NCBI GenBank assembly: GCA_020746835.1
Contig: JAGPNK010000005.1
Coordinates: forward strand, 744,001 to 808,000
Reading direction: 5' to 3'
DNA: 64,000 nt
Origin: Stachybotrys elegans
Taxonomy: Eukaryota; Ascomycota; Sordariomycetes; Hypocreales; Stachybotryaceae
Made by a program: the position numbers and the translations under genes. The notes beneath the pieces are model-generated. The model ran no database searches. It worked only from the letters and a program-made list of their open reading frames with translations, and had not been told where the DNA came from. Shown here piece after piece: positions 1 through 9,013 of the stretch (the stretch's first letter is position 1; each line of letters begins with the position of its first letter).

Positions 1-114
1 GGGGGGGTGTAGGTGAAGCTTTAGCTAAGGTGGGTAGGGCAGGTCGAGGGTCGAGATACTGGAGCTCCTCATAGCTGCCGTACATGACGCACATCGGCCG
101 CCGCTAAAACGTAC

Positions 115-335
115 CTCCGGGGTAGACGACGGTTCTGGGCCTGCCGCGACAATGGGCTGTTGTTGTACAGGTGGAACACCTCAGTGGTAGCGAACGTTCT
201 GGACTGCGATGCAGATGCAGATGCAGATGCAGATGCTGCTAGCAAAAGGCCCTTTGCGGGCCAAGGCAGGCTCGCGGATACCAGCGGCTGAGCCCACAAG
301 CTCCGCCGGAGCGTTGGCAGCAGATGCCTCGACAT
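115..335 (-). CDS. Possible first exon of a mitochondrially targeted protein, cut by the window edge
   Basis: The reading frame starts at the ATG at 335 (MSRHLL). It gives a basic, Ser/Ala/Leu-rich N-terminus followed by SRTFATTE, which looks like a mitochondrial presequence with a cleavage region. The frame then reads FHLYNNSPLSRQAQNRR before a plausible donor, GTACGT, at 114. The matching acceptor would lie beyond the left edge of the window. An Ala-Ser repeat inside the presequence is encoded by the GATGCA hexamer repeat at 208-231. I do not recognise the protein. An unspliced reading closes soon after at 69. This is a weak call based on composition and one splice signal, and it could be a chance ORF. 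Confidence 0.3.
208..231. repeat. GATGCA hexanucleotide microsatellite, four units
   Basis: Four perfect GATGCA units, with a partial fifth unit running to 236. On the minus strand they would encode the Ala-Ser dipeptide repeat of the putative presequence, so length changes would stay in frame. Confidence 0.85.
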
Positions 336-730
336 CTTCGCGCGGCCCTTTTGTGTGGCGATGTGATGCAGCGGCACACACGCGCGTGGTGCTCGAGACG
401 GAAAAAAGACCCCCTTCACGCCAACTCTGTGTCCATGCGCCTCAAAATAGGTAGGTACGGTAACAGTCGGCCCTTTCGGCGCGCCCAGTCAACAGGCGCA
501 AGAGGGAATTGGCAGCAATGTCGTTTTGTCACTTGGGGATTATGGTCTGTGAAGGGAGAAATTAACGAAAAAGTCGACCCTTGAATGTCTAATCGACAGG
601 TCCATCTCCGTCTTGATTGGCTACACATTGGGCTCCGGCGCTCAACTGTAAAGGGGCTAGTGGCCTCGGCCCATTAAACACCACCAAACACCATCATCAC
701 TACTAATAAACTACAATCAACCCGTCATTA
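336..730. other. Intergenic, 395 nt
   Basis: No convincing gene is seen. The last 80 nt contain several ACCACCAAACACC-like stretches and lie at the 3' side of the minus-strand APH-like gene, so they probably hold its 3' UTR. Confidence 0.5.
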
Positions 731-1651
731 TCACAACACGCTTTGTCCTTCACTCGTCTCCCAATCTCGCGACCCACTCGCCGCAGCGTAACCTAGGTCC
801 TTAATGTTGGCTTCGCGGCCAAACTGATCCCGCAAGAACTTGGCCCGGCACTTCTCCAGCAACTGCGCATCTCTACCGTGGACTCCCGTCGCGATCCACG
901 AAAACACCTTCCAACGCATCCTTGTGCCTCGATTCCAGTCCGTCCTCATAAAGCTATGCATCGCAGCATGCTCGAATGACTTGGGGTAGAACCCGGCATA
1001 GTCCCAGTTCATGAGCCACAGCTTCCCGTCAGCATCCAGCATGATATTTCGTGGCGAAAGATTGTGGTGGACAAAATTCATGCGGGACGCCGAATACCCA
1101 ATCTTGGGGCGTCTAACATGTTCTTTGATATCCTTCTCCTCCTCGCGCTCCATCGATTGAAATTCCATCCAAAATGTCAAGAAGGCGTTGATCTCCTTTC
1201 TCCCAGCCAGCTGCGGCAGTCCGTAAAAGTCTTGGAGGTAGAAGGATCTGCACTGGCCCGTCTCTAGGGACCCTGCCGTCTTCGATTGGACTGACTGCAT
1301 CTTCCTGATCATGCCACGAAGTTGCAGGGCAAGTCGCATGCTGCGAGTCCAGTCAAGATCGCTCCACAGGTGGTGCAGTGGTCCGCCGTATATCCTGTCC
1401 ATGACGGAATACGTCAAATTCCCATCACGAACAATTCTTCGAACGCAGGGAACGTGGACCCCGAGTTCGCTGGCCAGCTTCGTTGCCCTGGCAGCATCTT
1501 GGGCTGCATCGTTGTAGTAAAGCTTGGCAATGTAGAGTGGAGAAAGAAGAAAGATGTGACGAAGAGGGGCTTGATGTGGTGATGACTTGATGAAGCGAAG
1601 GAGCTCCGCGTCGCTGTAAGTGAACAGCTTTTCTTCTTCGAACACTGCCAT
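731..1651 (-). CDS. Aminoglycoside-phosphotransferase-fold (APH/ChoK-like) protein, probable pseudokinase
   Basis: An uninterrupted 306-aa ORF from ATG 1651. The fold is recognisable from the ATP-lysine segment YIAKLYY (K43), a following conserved Glu in TKLASELG (E62), the catalytic-loop segment FVHHNLSPRNIML (residues 193-205) and the metal-site segment LWLMNWDYAGFYP (211-223). Family members normally read H-x-D-L-x-P-R-N and (I/V)-D-W-E/D at the last two places. Here both aspartates are asparagine (N197 and N215), while N202 and the lysine remain. Phosphotransfer is therefore doubtful, and a binding or scaffold role is inferred. Members with intact residues phosphorylate small molecules, but no substrate can be inferred here. 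The gene stands alone, with about 1.5 kb of non-coding DNA upstream. Confidence 0.75.
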   Translation of the reverse strand: MAVFEEEKLFTYSDAELLRFIKSSPHQAPLRHIFLLSPLYIAKLYYNDAAQDAARATKLASELGVHVPCVRRIVRDGNLTYSVMDRIYGGPLHHLWSDLDWTRSMRLALQLRGMIRKMQSVQSKTAGSLETGQCRSFYLQDFYGLPQLAGRKEINAFLTFWMEFQSMEREEEKDIKEHVRRPKIGYSASRMNFVHHNLSPRNIMLDADGKLWLMNWDYAGFYPKSFEHAAMHSFMRTDWNRGTRMRWKVFSWIATGVHGRDAQLLEKCRAKFLRDQFGREANIKDLGYAAASGSRDWETSEGQSVL

Positions 1652-3217
1652 ATTTGTAACGTATAAGTCTCATGTATTTGACTGACCGAAGATGAGTCGA
1701 GAGTCCTGGTTTGGGTGATTTTTTCATTATATAGTAATGAGCAAGAAGGTTGTATATCTAACTTTCCCATGCGCAACTTTGTTTGAAAAGTAGAAGCAGC
1801 ATTGCTCTGGAGCACTCCATTATAGAGTTGCCTACTATATGGCATTTCGGGAAAGGTCACTATAAAGTTGCTACACAATGCAGAGGTCACGAGGCGAGAT
1901 GTCATAGCCCCGGTCACGAGGTATGTCAACAATACTGGCCGTCTCTTATGCGTTGACGAAGTCCCCGGGCTCTGGCTGCAATGGTCAGTATCAGTGCCAG
2001 CAATAAATGTCCCAAATTCGCTGCCCACTGCCATTGCTTCTGATCAAGCTTCAAGACTACTCAAGATCTCGGGGCTACTATTCAGGGCAAGTAGTTGGAC
2101 ATTTTGAATGCAGGTAACTCAAGCCGCGAAAGGCTAATTAATGCAGACTCGAAAGCCTTGTGGAAGGGCATCCTGCAGATGTAGATCAAAACAAGCACGT
2201 ACTCACGTTCAATATTTGGGGAAATACAACATGTGGCAGGCCATACCATACCTGCTTTGCCACTGTAGTTTCGGACAAACGTCCTGGATCCATGAAGCGT
2301 CCCACCTTGGTGTCATTCTCAATCGCGTACGACAGGTATACACGACCATGTCCGCACCGACACTCGTCCTTGCTGATGGGCTACTTCATACGGCAAGCCT
2401 GGCCGTGGACCTTGCTTGGTGCTTGGCACTGCCAGTGCGTTGTCGCTGGCCGCACGGGGGCCAGTGGGAGTTCTGGCTCTTCCGGTACAGAAAGATTTTG
2501 AACATGTGGCTCAACCATGTAGCCAAAGTCTCATAGGGTCGGCTCTGCAAGGTATAATACCATGTTTTTAGTGATTTTTTTCTTTTGAAATACGTTTGGC
2601 TTCGTTCAGATGCCTTTGATGACTGGACTGAAAAGTGAAGACGGAAGCCATTGATCTGGAGTTCAAAAGATTCAGTAATTGGATCGCACTTGTGTAAGAG
2701 GTCCAAAATTCAAGATATCAAAGAAGGCTGTACGGCTATGGTTTCTCTCTCAGTTCTTGCCACGGTCTCTGAGGACGAGAGGAGGGTATTTGTACGTGTC
2801 TATGTCTGTGTCGAGTGTGATTGGCACCAATACTGCAGACCAGCTTGGGGTGATATCATACCAGCTGGTCGTCTTGTGCCATTACAGGAGGATGACACGT
2901 TACTGCTCGAAGATTTGCTTTGTGGGATGCTTGTGCTGCACTATGGCGTCTGACGTATGAGCGGACATGGTATTCGAACTTTCCTGTATTGACAATGCCG
3001 TGTACTGAAATATGCTATGAGTTTCTATGCCCTTTCTTGTTATCTAATCCTGATATGCGGTTTTCGCGAACCCTAACGCCATGCTGTTGAGTGTATGAAC
3101 CACTGCCGATAAATCGATATCACCCTCATGCCAAGATATGCCCCGTGCTTCCACCCTATTATCCTGTAGTCGTGTTTCTCATGAAGATAACGTCATAAAC
3201 TCTCGCTCAAGTGCCCC
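1652..3217. other. Intergenic, 1.57 kb
   Basis: I see no supported gene. Only short ORFs without recognisable content occur. The part nearest 1651 should hold the APH-like gene promoter. The 2500-3130 segment is relatively AT-rich and follows the 3' end of the next minus-strand gene. Confidence 0.5.
1728..1734 (-). promoter_or_regulatory. TATA-like element upstream of the APH-like gene
   Basis: TATATAA on the minus strand, about 77 nt upstream of ATG 1651. The position suits a core promoter with a short leader. This is inference from the motif alone. Confidence 0.3.
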
Positions 3218-4564
3218 TCATACGGCAATTTGGACGGAATTGCCTCGATCGAGGCGTCGTCGCTTGGGGGGTGGAGGTTCCACCGTGGCATCCTCGAGGC
3301 TGCGGTTAAAAACCTCGGCGAGCACAGTGCGTTTCCTCGTCCTGCTCTTTGACGTGTTGCCTGTTTCCCATCTTTCAATTTCAGATGGTTCAAACGGGCC
3401 GACGACTTCGGTGCCCAAAGCCTTGCCCAGCCGCTCTCGTAGCCCAAGAATCGGCCAAATGGGGACCCTGGTGTACTCAATCCTAAGACCAGACTTCTCA
3501 GAATCATCGACAGAAGGTGCTCTGCGTGGCCTGTGAAATCTGTCTAGAAATTCGGCTGTCACATGGCCCGTGTACACAATGAACTCTGCGGTATCGATAT
3601 CGTGTGTCAGGACCCTGACCTTGGTGTCGTGAAAGTCTGGGCGAGGCAGCGGGCCGTTTCCTGTGAACCACACTGAATTTCTTCGCGAAGAGGGAGGAGG
3701 TATTCCATAAAACTGCCGCTGGGCCATGGCCAGAATAACACCTACAATGTGCGCATCCTCGTCGAGATTTGCAGGCATCATCTGCTTTGATCGAAGCTCA
3801 TGGAGCCGCTGGATGGGCACATTGATAGTCCCGTTCGGGCAGGGAACTATGCGGAACATCCGCTTCCGGATGGATGCCACATGGGGTTTGGCAACATAGC
3901 AGACCATGGGTGTAGGAGCGGGAAGTGGACACCCGGGGCTTGACTGGGTGGATGGTAGATTGAAAGAGTCGGCTGGCAGCGTAGCTTCCGACTTGAAGGA
4001 CGAGTATGATGACGGGATCTCTGGCGGTTTGTTCCACAAGAAGTTGACTTTGACCGAGTCGCGATAGACGTGACGGCCGAAAAATAGGTGCAAGTCCTGG
4101 AGCGTCTGGGGGTTACTGAAAGCCTTGGGCCAGAGCGTCTCGAGGATGGTCTGGATAGGACTCGTGGTGCGGAAGGCGATGGGCGTAGAGGGGATGAGGA
4201 TTTCGGTCAAGGCCTCGCTGAGCTTCTTGATCGTGTCTGACGGCCGCATATGCCCGCTTGATGGTGGAGAGCCGGGGATCGTGGGAGGCACAGGCTCGGT
4301 GCAAGGGGGGAGTTCATCAAAATGGACGCCGAGCAGCTCAGTGTGGCGATCAGTCCAGCAGATTGGGCGCAAAAACAGGGAAAGGCCTGCATTCTGGCGC
4401 ATGATGTCGTAAAGTGAGCCTCTGGGACCCTGCAGGCGGCGCTGTCTGGTGGACTGGCGTGTTGAGGATGAATGTTGCGCCACAGACCCAGCGTCGGGCG
4501 CCGGGCGCCCGGTGTCCAGATCTGAAGCAGGGCGCGACGCAGCCATGATAAACAGATCTCGCAT
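3218..4564 (-). CDS. Conserved-type fungal protein of unknown function, probably nuclear
   Basis: A single-exon ORF of 448 aa from ATG 4564. A second ATG at 4546 (MAASRP) would give 442 aa and may be the real start, because its context is better. The N-terminal 60 residues are Ser/Arg/Gln-rich and look disordered. The middle (about 85-370) is mixed alpha/beta in character, with clusters such as LWPKAFSNPQTLQDLHLFFG and LRIEYTRVPIWPILGLRERLG. The C-terminus has two basic clusters, SKSRTRKRT and PPPPKRRRLDR; the second resembles a classical monopartite nuclear localisation signal. No signal peptide or membrane segment is seen and no known domain is recognised. The even composition and long open frame argue for a real gene. 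Confidence 0.75.
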   Translation of the reverse strand: MRDLFIMAASRPASDLDTGRPAPDAGSVAQHSSSTRQSTRQRRLQGPRGSLYDIMRQNAGLSLFLRPICWTDRHTELLGVHFDELPPCTEPVPPTIPGSPPSSGHMRPSDTIKKLSEALTEILIPSTPIAFRTTSPIQTILETLWPKAFSNPQTLQDLHLFFGRHVYRDSVKVNFLWNKPPEIPSSYSSFKSEATLPADSFNLPSTQSSPGCPLPAPTPMVCYVAKPHVASIRKRMFRIVPCPNGTINVPIQRLHELRSKQMMPANLDEDAHIVGVILAMAQRQFYGIPPPSSRRNSVWFTGNGPLPRPDFHDTKVRVLTHDIDTAEFIVYTGHVTAEFLDRFHRPRRAPSVDDSEKSGLRIEYTRVPIWPILGLRERLGKALGTEVVGPFEPSEIERWETGNTSKSRTRKRTVLAEVFNRSLEDATVEPPPPKRRRLDRGNSVQIAV

Positions 4565-5627
4565 GCGAGCAGTAAAGGAGCTCGAAAAGATGGAACTGTC
4601 GATGGAAATTTGTCAGAACGGAGGGGAGAAGGAAGAAATTTCGTGGGCCAACCAACTCGAGAGAAAACATCTACCGCTGGGTTGGCATCTGTTTGTTCAC
4701 CTAATGGTTTTGTGTTCCTCGCCCTTTGAATGACGCGCGCCGATGAAAGAAATATCCCTGTCCTTCAGACCTGTCAAGTGTCTGGAAGATGGGCCACTAG
4801 TGGCTTTTACCCCTTGCAGGCTCCAGGGCGCTGTGGAGGAAAAAGCAAAGAGGGAGGGGACAACAAAATGGTGGTGGGAAGGGAACAGTGGCGATTTGGG
4901 CGCGCACGGCGTTCAAAATGCACACAGCGTCAAAAGCACACACAGTAATGACGGTGTGCGAGAGAGTGTGTGAGGTGAGAGAGAATTGGCATACGACAGG
5001 ATTCGGGTGGGAGATTGAAAGATGTGGGCGGCCATGCAAGCGCTCAAATAGAGACGCCCAACGTGACTTCCCCCTCCCTGGCGATGGGGCGCGTCTTGTC
5101 AGGTCGCCACGCTTCCCTCCGACACGTCTGGCGAGCGAAGTCACATGACTCAAGGCAGCCAAGTTTCAATGCTCCATGATCGACCCCTTAATCGCTGTCA
5201 GCGTTGGCCGCGCTTGCCCATATCTGGCCGGCTTGTGCCAGGTGAGATGCGTTCAACAGGCCTCGGATCCTACTGACCGATGGTCATATGCTTGTGATTC
5301 GGCGCAAATTTGCCTCTTCTGAACAAGTTGCGGATCAAGGATGCCTTGCCCAACGGATTGTGGAAGCCACCTGTGGCGCTGCCAGGCTGCAGCCCCCACC
5401 CATACTCCTTCGTCCGATAATGGTTAGCGCTGAATTTGTTGATGCCTTGGAATCACCTCCTCAGGCAAGGCACCGATTTGACTGCTCGAACACTCGTGGG
5501 ACCCACACCATTGACGACAGCTCCCAGTCCGCAGCCGAGCCCCGCCAACCACAGCGCAACTTGACACTCACTGCTGTCCCATTGACGACGACAGCATCAC
5601 TGTGGCCGCCCAGCCAGCGCTGTAAAG
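4565..5627. other. Divergent intergenic region, 1.06 kb
   Basis: This lies between two divergently transcribed genes, the unknown nuclear-type protein and ARPC3, and should contain both promoters. It has repeats of the CACACA/GTGTG type near 4917-4980. No coding potential was recognised. Confidence 0.5.
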
Positions 5628-6434
5628 ATGCCGGTACGCACAAACCCCCAATTAATGCCCCGATCACGGCGCTTCGAGCAGAGAGCTTCGGCTTGAGGCC
5701 GGCGCACCTCCCGCCCATATGTCAACTATCGTCGTCATAAGCACCAGAGCTGGGTAGCGCTGTCGAGACCACAAGACTGACCGCTTTGCTCTCGAACTAG
5801 GCCTACAACTCGGTCTTCAACGAGGACCCCAACCCTCCCCGTCTAATCGGCAACTTCCCCCTTCTCCCTCTCCGAACCAAGACCCGAGGGCCCGCCTACA
5901 CGCTACCCTTCCCCAGCACGCCGCTGGCTGCGTACGAGTCGCCCGACCCAGACGATGAGAGCTACGATATCCTGGACGAGGTCCTGGCTCTCTTCCGAGC
6001 CAACACCTTCTTCCGCAACTTTGAGATCCAGGGTCCCGCCGACAGGCTGCTCGTCTATGGCATCTGGTTCGTCAGCGACTGCCTGACCAAGATCAAGCCC
6101 ACAGCCAACGTCCGAGACGCCACCAAGGATGTCAACAACCTCGCCCTCGATCTGAACTTTGCCATCCCCGGCGATCCAGGCTGGCCCCTGAACCAGGTTG
6201 GTGGCTTCGGGAAGGATCTGATATTCTGCATGCACTAACCAGTTTTCCTTCTTCCAGATGTACGAGGCTCCCAGGGACAGGCAGGAGGCTGAGCAGTTGA
6301 AGCAGTACATGTCGCAGGTCCGTCAAGAGCTGGCTACTCGTTTACTGGCTCGAGTCTACGATGAGGACGAGACCAAACCAAGCAAATGGTGGTTGAGCTT
6401 CACCAAGAGGAAGTTTATGGGCAAGTCGTTGTAA
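5628..6434 (+). CDS. ARC18: Arp2/3 complex subunit 3 (ARPC3, p21-Arc)
   Basis: Subunit of the seven-protein Arp2/3 complex that nucleates branched actin at cortical patches, endocytic sites and hyphal tips. The spliced model has exons 5628-5633, 5801-6196 and 6258-6434 and gives 192 aa, close to the usual 175-190. Diagnostic segments are the start MPAYNS, IGNFPLLPLRTKTRGPAY, FRNFEIQGPADRLLVYG, FAIPGDPGWPLNQMY and the end KPSKWWLSFTKRKFMGKSL. These match the p21-Arc family throughout. The first exon contains only ATG CCG. Its donor GTACGC and the acceptor CGAACTAG at 5800 join in phase to AYNS, which the family requires. The second intron (61 nt) has clean GTTGGT..TTCCAG ends. It converges on TRM6, with 189 nt between the stop codons. 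Confidence 0.93.
5634..5800 (+). other. Intron 1 of ARPC3, following a 6-nt coding exon
   Basis: 167 nt, longer than most introns in the window. It separates the two-codon first exon from the body of the gene, with a GACTGAC-like branch region about 25 nt before the acceptor. Confidence 0.8.
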
Positions 6435-6623
6435 ATGGTCAAAATAGAGGGGCCGCAGGAAAAATACAAGCGTGACGCAGATTACGAAAGAAGTTTTTCA
6501 AACAACTATTTGGGCTGCGGCAGACTCATGGTTTGCTAGTGATGGTGGGTATCGTATGTTTGGATGTGCTACTGGTGTCCAGGCAGTGAACCCACCAATG
6601 TCGGTAATGTGTACTGAATGTAC

Positions 6624-8400
6624 TTAATCCCTCTTCTTTGCGAACTTTCCTCGGGCCGAGATCTTTCCCTCGACCGGCACAGCCTTCCACCCGGTCAGGA
6701 TGTACCCCTCGGCACCACCTCGCGCCGTCATGAAGGGATGCGTCCGGCCCGGCAGAACCTGCCAGCGTCGAGCGCGGCTGGACTGGATGCTAACACCAAG
6801 GACCAGTGTAGGGTTGATGGGGAAGTCAGAGTTGCCGGACCAGGTTTCCAGCTCAGCGAGCGTCTTTCCCTCCACTTCGGGAGGCGGCGAAGATACCCAC
6901 GAGGCACGGCGACTGACGCTGAAGCATTCGGCCAGCTGGGAAAGGGGCTCGACGTTCTGCGAGTAAATTGCGATGGGGGCGCCGCCCTCGAGCAGCGGCA
7001 GTGAATTGCGCAGCACTGATATGGGGTCCATTGTGCTGGCAACTGCCAAGCCTGAAAAGCCACCTTGCCGCGTCTCGTTTACAATGTGTTGCGTACGGGC
7101 CCAGCGCCTTCTCTTGCGATGGTAGTTTCCACGGCGGCTCGTCTTCATGTTGGCCAGCACTTCGGGGTCAACTTCGGCCGGCTTGTCCATATAGATTGGG
7201 TCTTCTTCGGGGTGTAGCAGCTGAAGCCAGGAGATTGGGAGGAGGTTCGTAACTAGGGGGTGGTAGGGCTCCGAAGGGTTTGGGTCGCTGCTGTCAAAGT
7301 CGAAATACCGCAGGACGCTGAGGTTGGGTTGCACGTAGCCGTGTACAAGTGTGATGGTGTTTGTGGGTGCATAGGGAACTTCAAGGTCGTCCCGGCGTGG
7401 TCGTTTTCGAAGATTCCTCTGCCGTCGGGACAGGTCCTTCATCTGTGTATCCTCTTCTTCGGCAGCGCCGTTGGCTGGTTCTGCACCCGATTCCTTCTCT
7501 TTGATCTGGTCAAATTCAATCTCTTCGTCTTGGGCAATTTGCGATTTGTCATGGTAAAGTATTCCCATCCGTTCGGCCATTGCAGCGACCAGCAGACCGC
7601 CGGTGTCGTCACAGACCAGCCATCGGCCGCCATAAGAACCAGACAGGCCCTCAACTGGCGATCCTCCAAAGTGAATGTCCGCCCAGCAGCCGATAAGTGC
7701 TATTGACTCTTGCCGAAGCTCGAGTATCTTGGCAGCGTCGCGATCCTCCAAGAGCCACTGGCTGAGCAGACCAACATCCAGCGGCAGGATTGTGAACCGC
7801 CGAATGTACTTTTTCGTCTTGAGAAGTTTGTATTTTGCCAGCGAGTATTCCGTTTTCTGGTCAATCGCCGTGTGTGACAGCAAGAGCTTCGCAATCAGCT
7901 CCTTGCCTGCGGATGCGCCCTTGCTCTTGAGTTCCATGATCTCGTCCCTTGTCAACATTTGTCGCGCTGGGTCGTCGATAATTTCGCGATTCGAGCGGGC
8001 AACGACGCGCCCAGTCTCATCCATCAGCGTCAGCTCCTCGCCGTCGGCCGGTACGATCACGTCGTCTCCTTCCGCGACGTCGTCACTTGCGTCGGCGCTG
8101 GTATCAGCAAGCATATCGGCGTTAACCTCGCTCGCGGGCATGACTCGTAGGCGGGAGAAGTTTTCGCCATCGCGCTTGTCTTGGACTTCGTAGGTGAGGT
8201 GGAAGGGCCGTTCTATTATAAGATTGCTGGGAAAAGAACCGTATTTGCCGAGTGAAATGGTTCTGAAGATGTCAGTGTCTTTTTCGTCCACGACAGTAAT
8301 GAAGTGCATACGTATTTGGGACGATCTGCAAGATACGCAGAGTGTCATTTGGCAGCCTTATCGCCGCCCAGCCATTGGGTTGTACTGTATTTCGAGGCAT
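6624..8400 (-). CDS. TRM6: tRNA (adenine-58-N1)-methyltransferase non-catalytic subunit TRM6/GCD10
   Basis: The RNA-binding partner of Trm61 in the nuclear complex that makes m1A58 in the tRNA T-loop. In yeast (Gcd10) it is essential for stability of initiator tRNA-Met. The two-exon model is 8400-8312 and 8262-6624, giving 575 aa. The first exon reads MPRNTVQPNGWAAIRLP and, after a 49-nt intron (GTATGC..CTTCAG), joins to give VPNTTISLGKYGSFPSNLI. That is the classic Gcd10 N-terminus, and the intact downstream frame alone would give a wrong start. Other family segments are RNREIIDDPARQMLT, the acidic linker near residues 85-110 and the C-terminal LARRW-type Rossmann-like half. It diverges from SDA1 across 613 nt. 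Confidence 0.93.
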
Positions 8401-9013
8401 CTCGAGTGGCTTACATACGGAACGAGGTCGTAGACGTCGCAAGTGGGAAGAAAATAATGAAGCTTTTCTTCTCGGTGAACCCCGCCAAACGCCCCACCAT
8501 CTTCACCGAGCCTTATCTAAACTGCGCTTGAATCTGTGCCTTCCTCCATACCACGGACAAAGCAAAGGACTTGACTGTAATTAACCCGGGAAACATCATT
8601 GTGCCATAACTGATCTCTAAATATCTACATCAATTAGAAAAGATAAAAGCAGCCTTCCCCTACTGAGTTTGTATAGCGGTATACCGTCTTTTCATCAGCT
8701 GGGACCCCAAAAGACCTCCACATAGAAGAAACAAATGTTAAAGCACATCAACAAATCAACTCCATACCAGATCCTCAACCCTCAATGCCCCAATGGGTTG
8801 ATTCGTACCCTAGGTGCGATCATGCTGGAAGCATGTTGTGTCCAGGGTAGGATGATCAATACTAGCAATCGAATAGATAATTTATCTTATCTTATCTTAT
8901 CTTATCTTATCGATAATAAATTTCCAAAGCATGGCGAAAATTAGAAAACCGTCCCGCCAACTCCAACCACCGTCAACCGCTACGCCGGTTCTACACTGAA
9001 CAATCGAGTCGCC
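8401..9013. promoter_or_regulatory. Bidirectional promoter region between TRM6 and SDA1
   Basis: 613 nt separate the two ATGs. The region serves a tRNA-modification gene and a ribosome-biogenesis gene and contains the GATA-site array at 8876-8916, about 100 nt before the SDA1 start. Co-regulation is inferred from layout only. Confidence 0.55.
8876..8916. promoter_or_regulatory. Dense array of eight GATAA cores (TTATC pentamer repeat)
   Basis: Six consecutive TTATC units (8882-8911) create five overlapping GATAAG sites and one GATAAA site on the minus strand. Plus-strand GATAA cores flank them at 8876-8880 and 8912-8916, and the right end forms the palindrome TTATCGATAA. GATAAG (HGATAR) is the binding core of fungal GATA factors such as the AreA/NIT2 and SreA families. 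The sites repeat every 5 bp, about half a helical turn, so only alternate sites face the same side. It may be a functional operator or a simple microsatellite. Confidence 0.6.
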
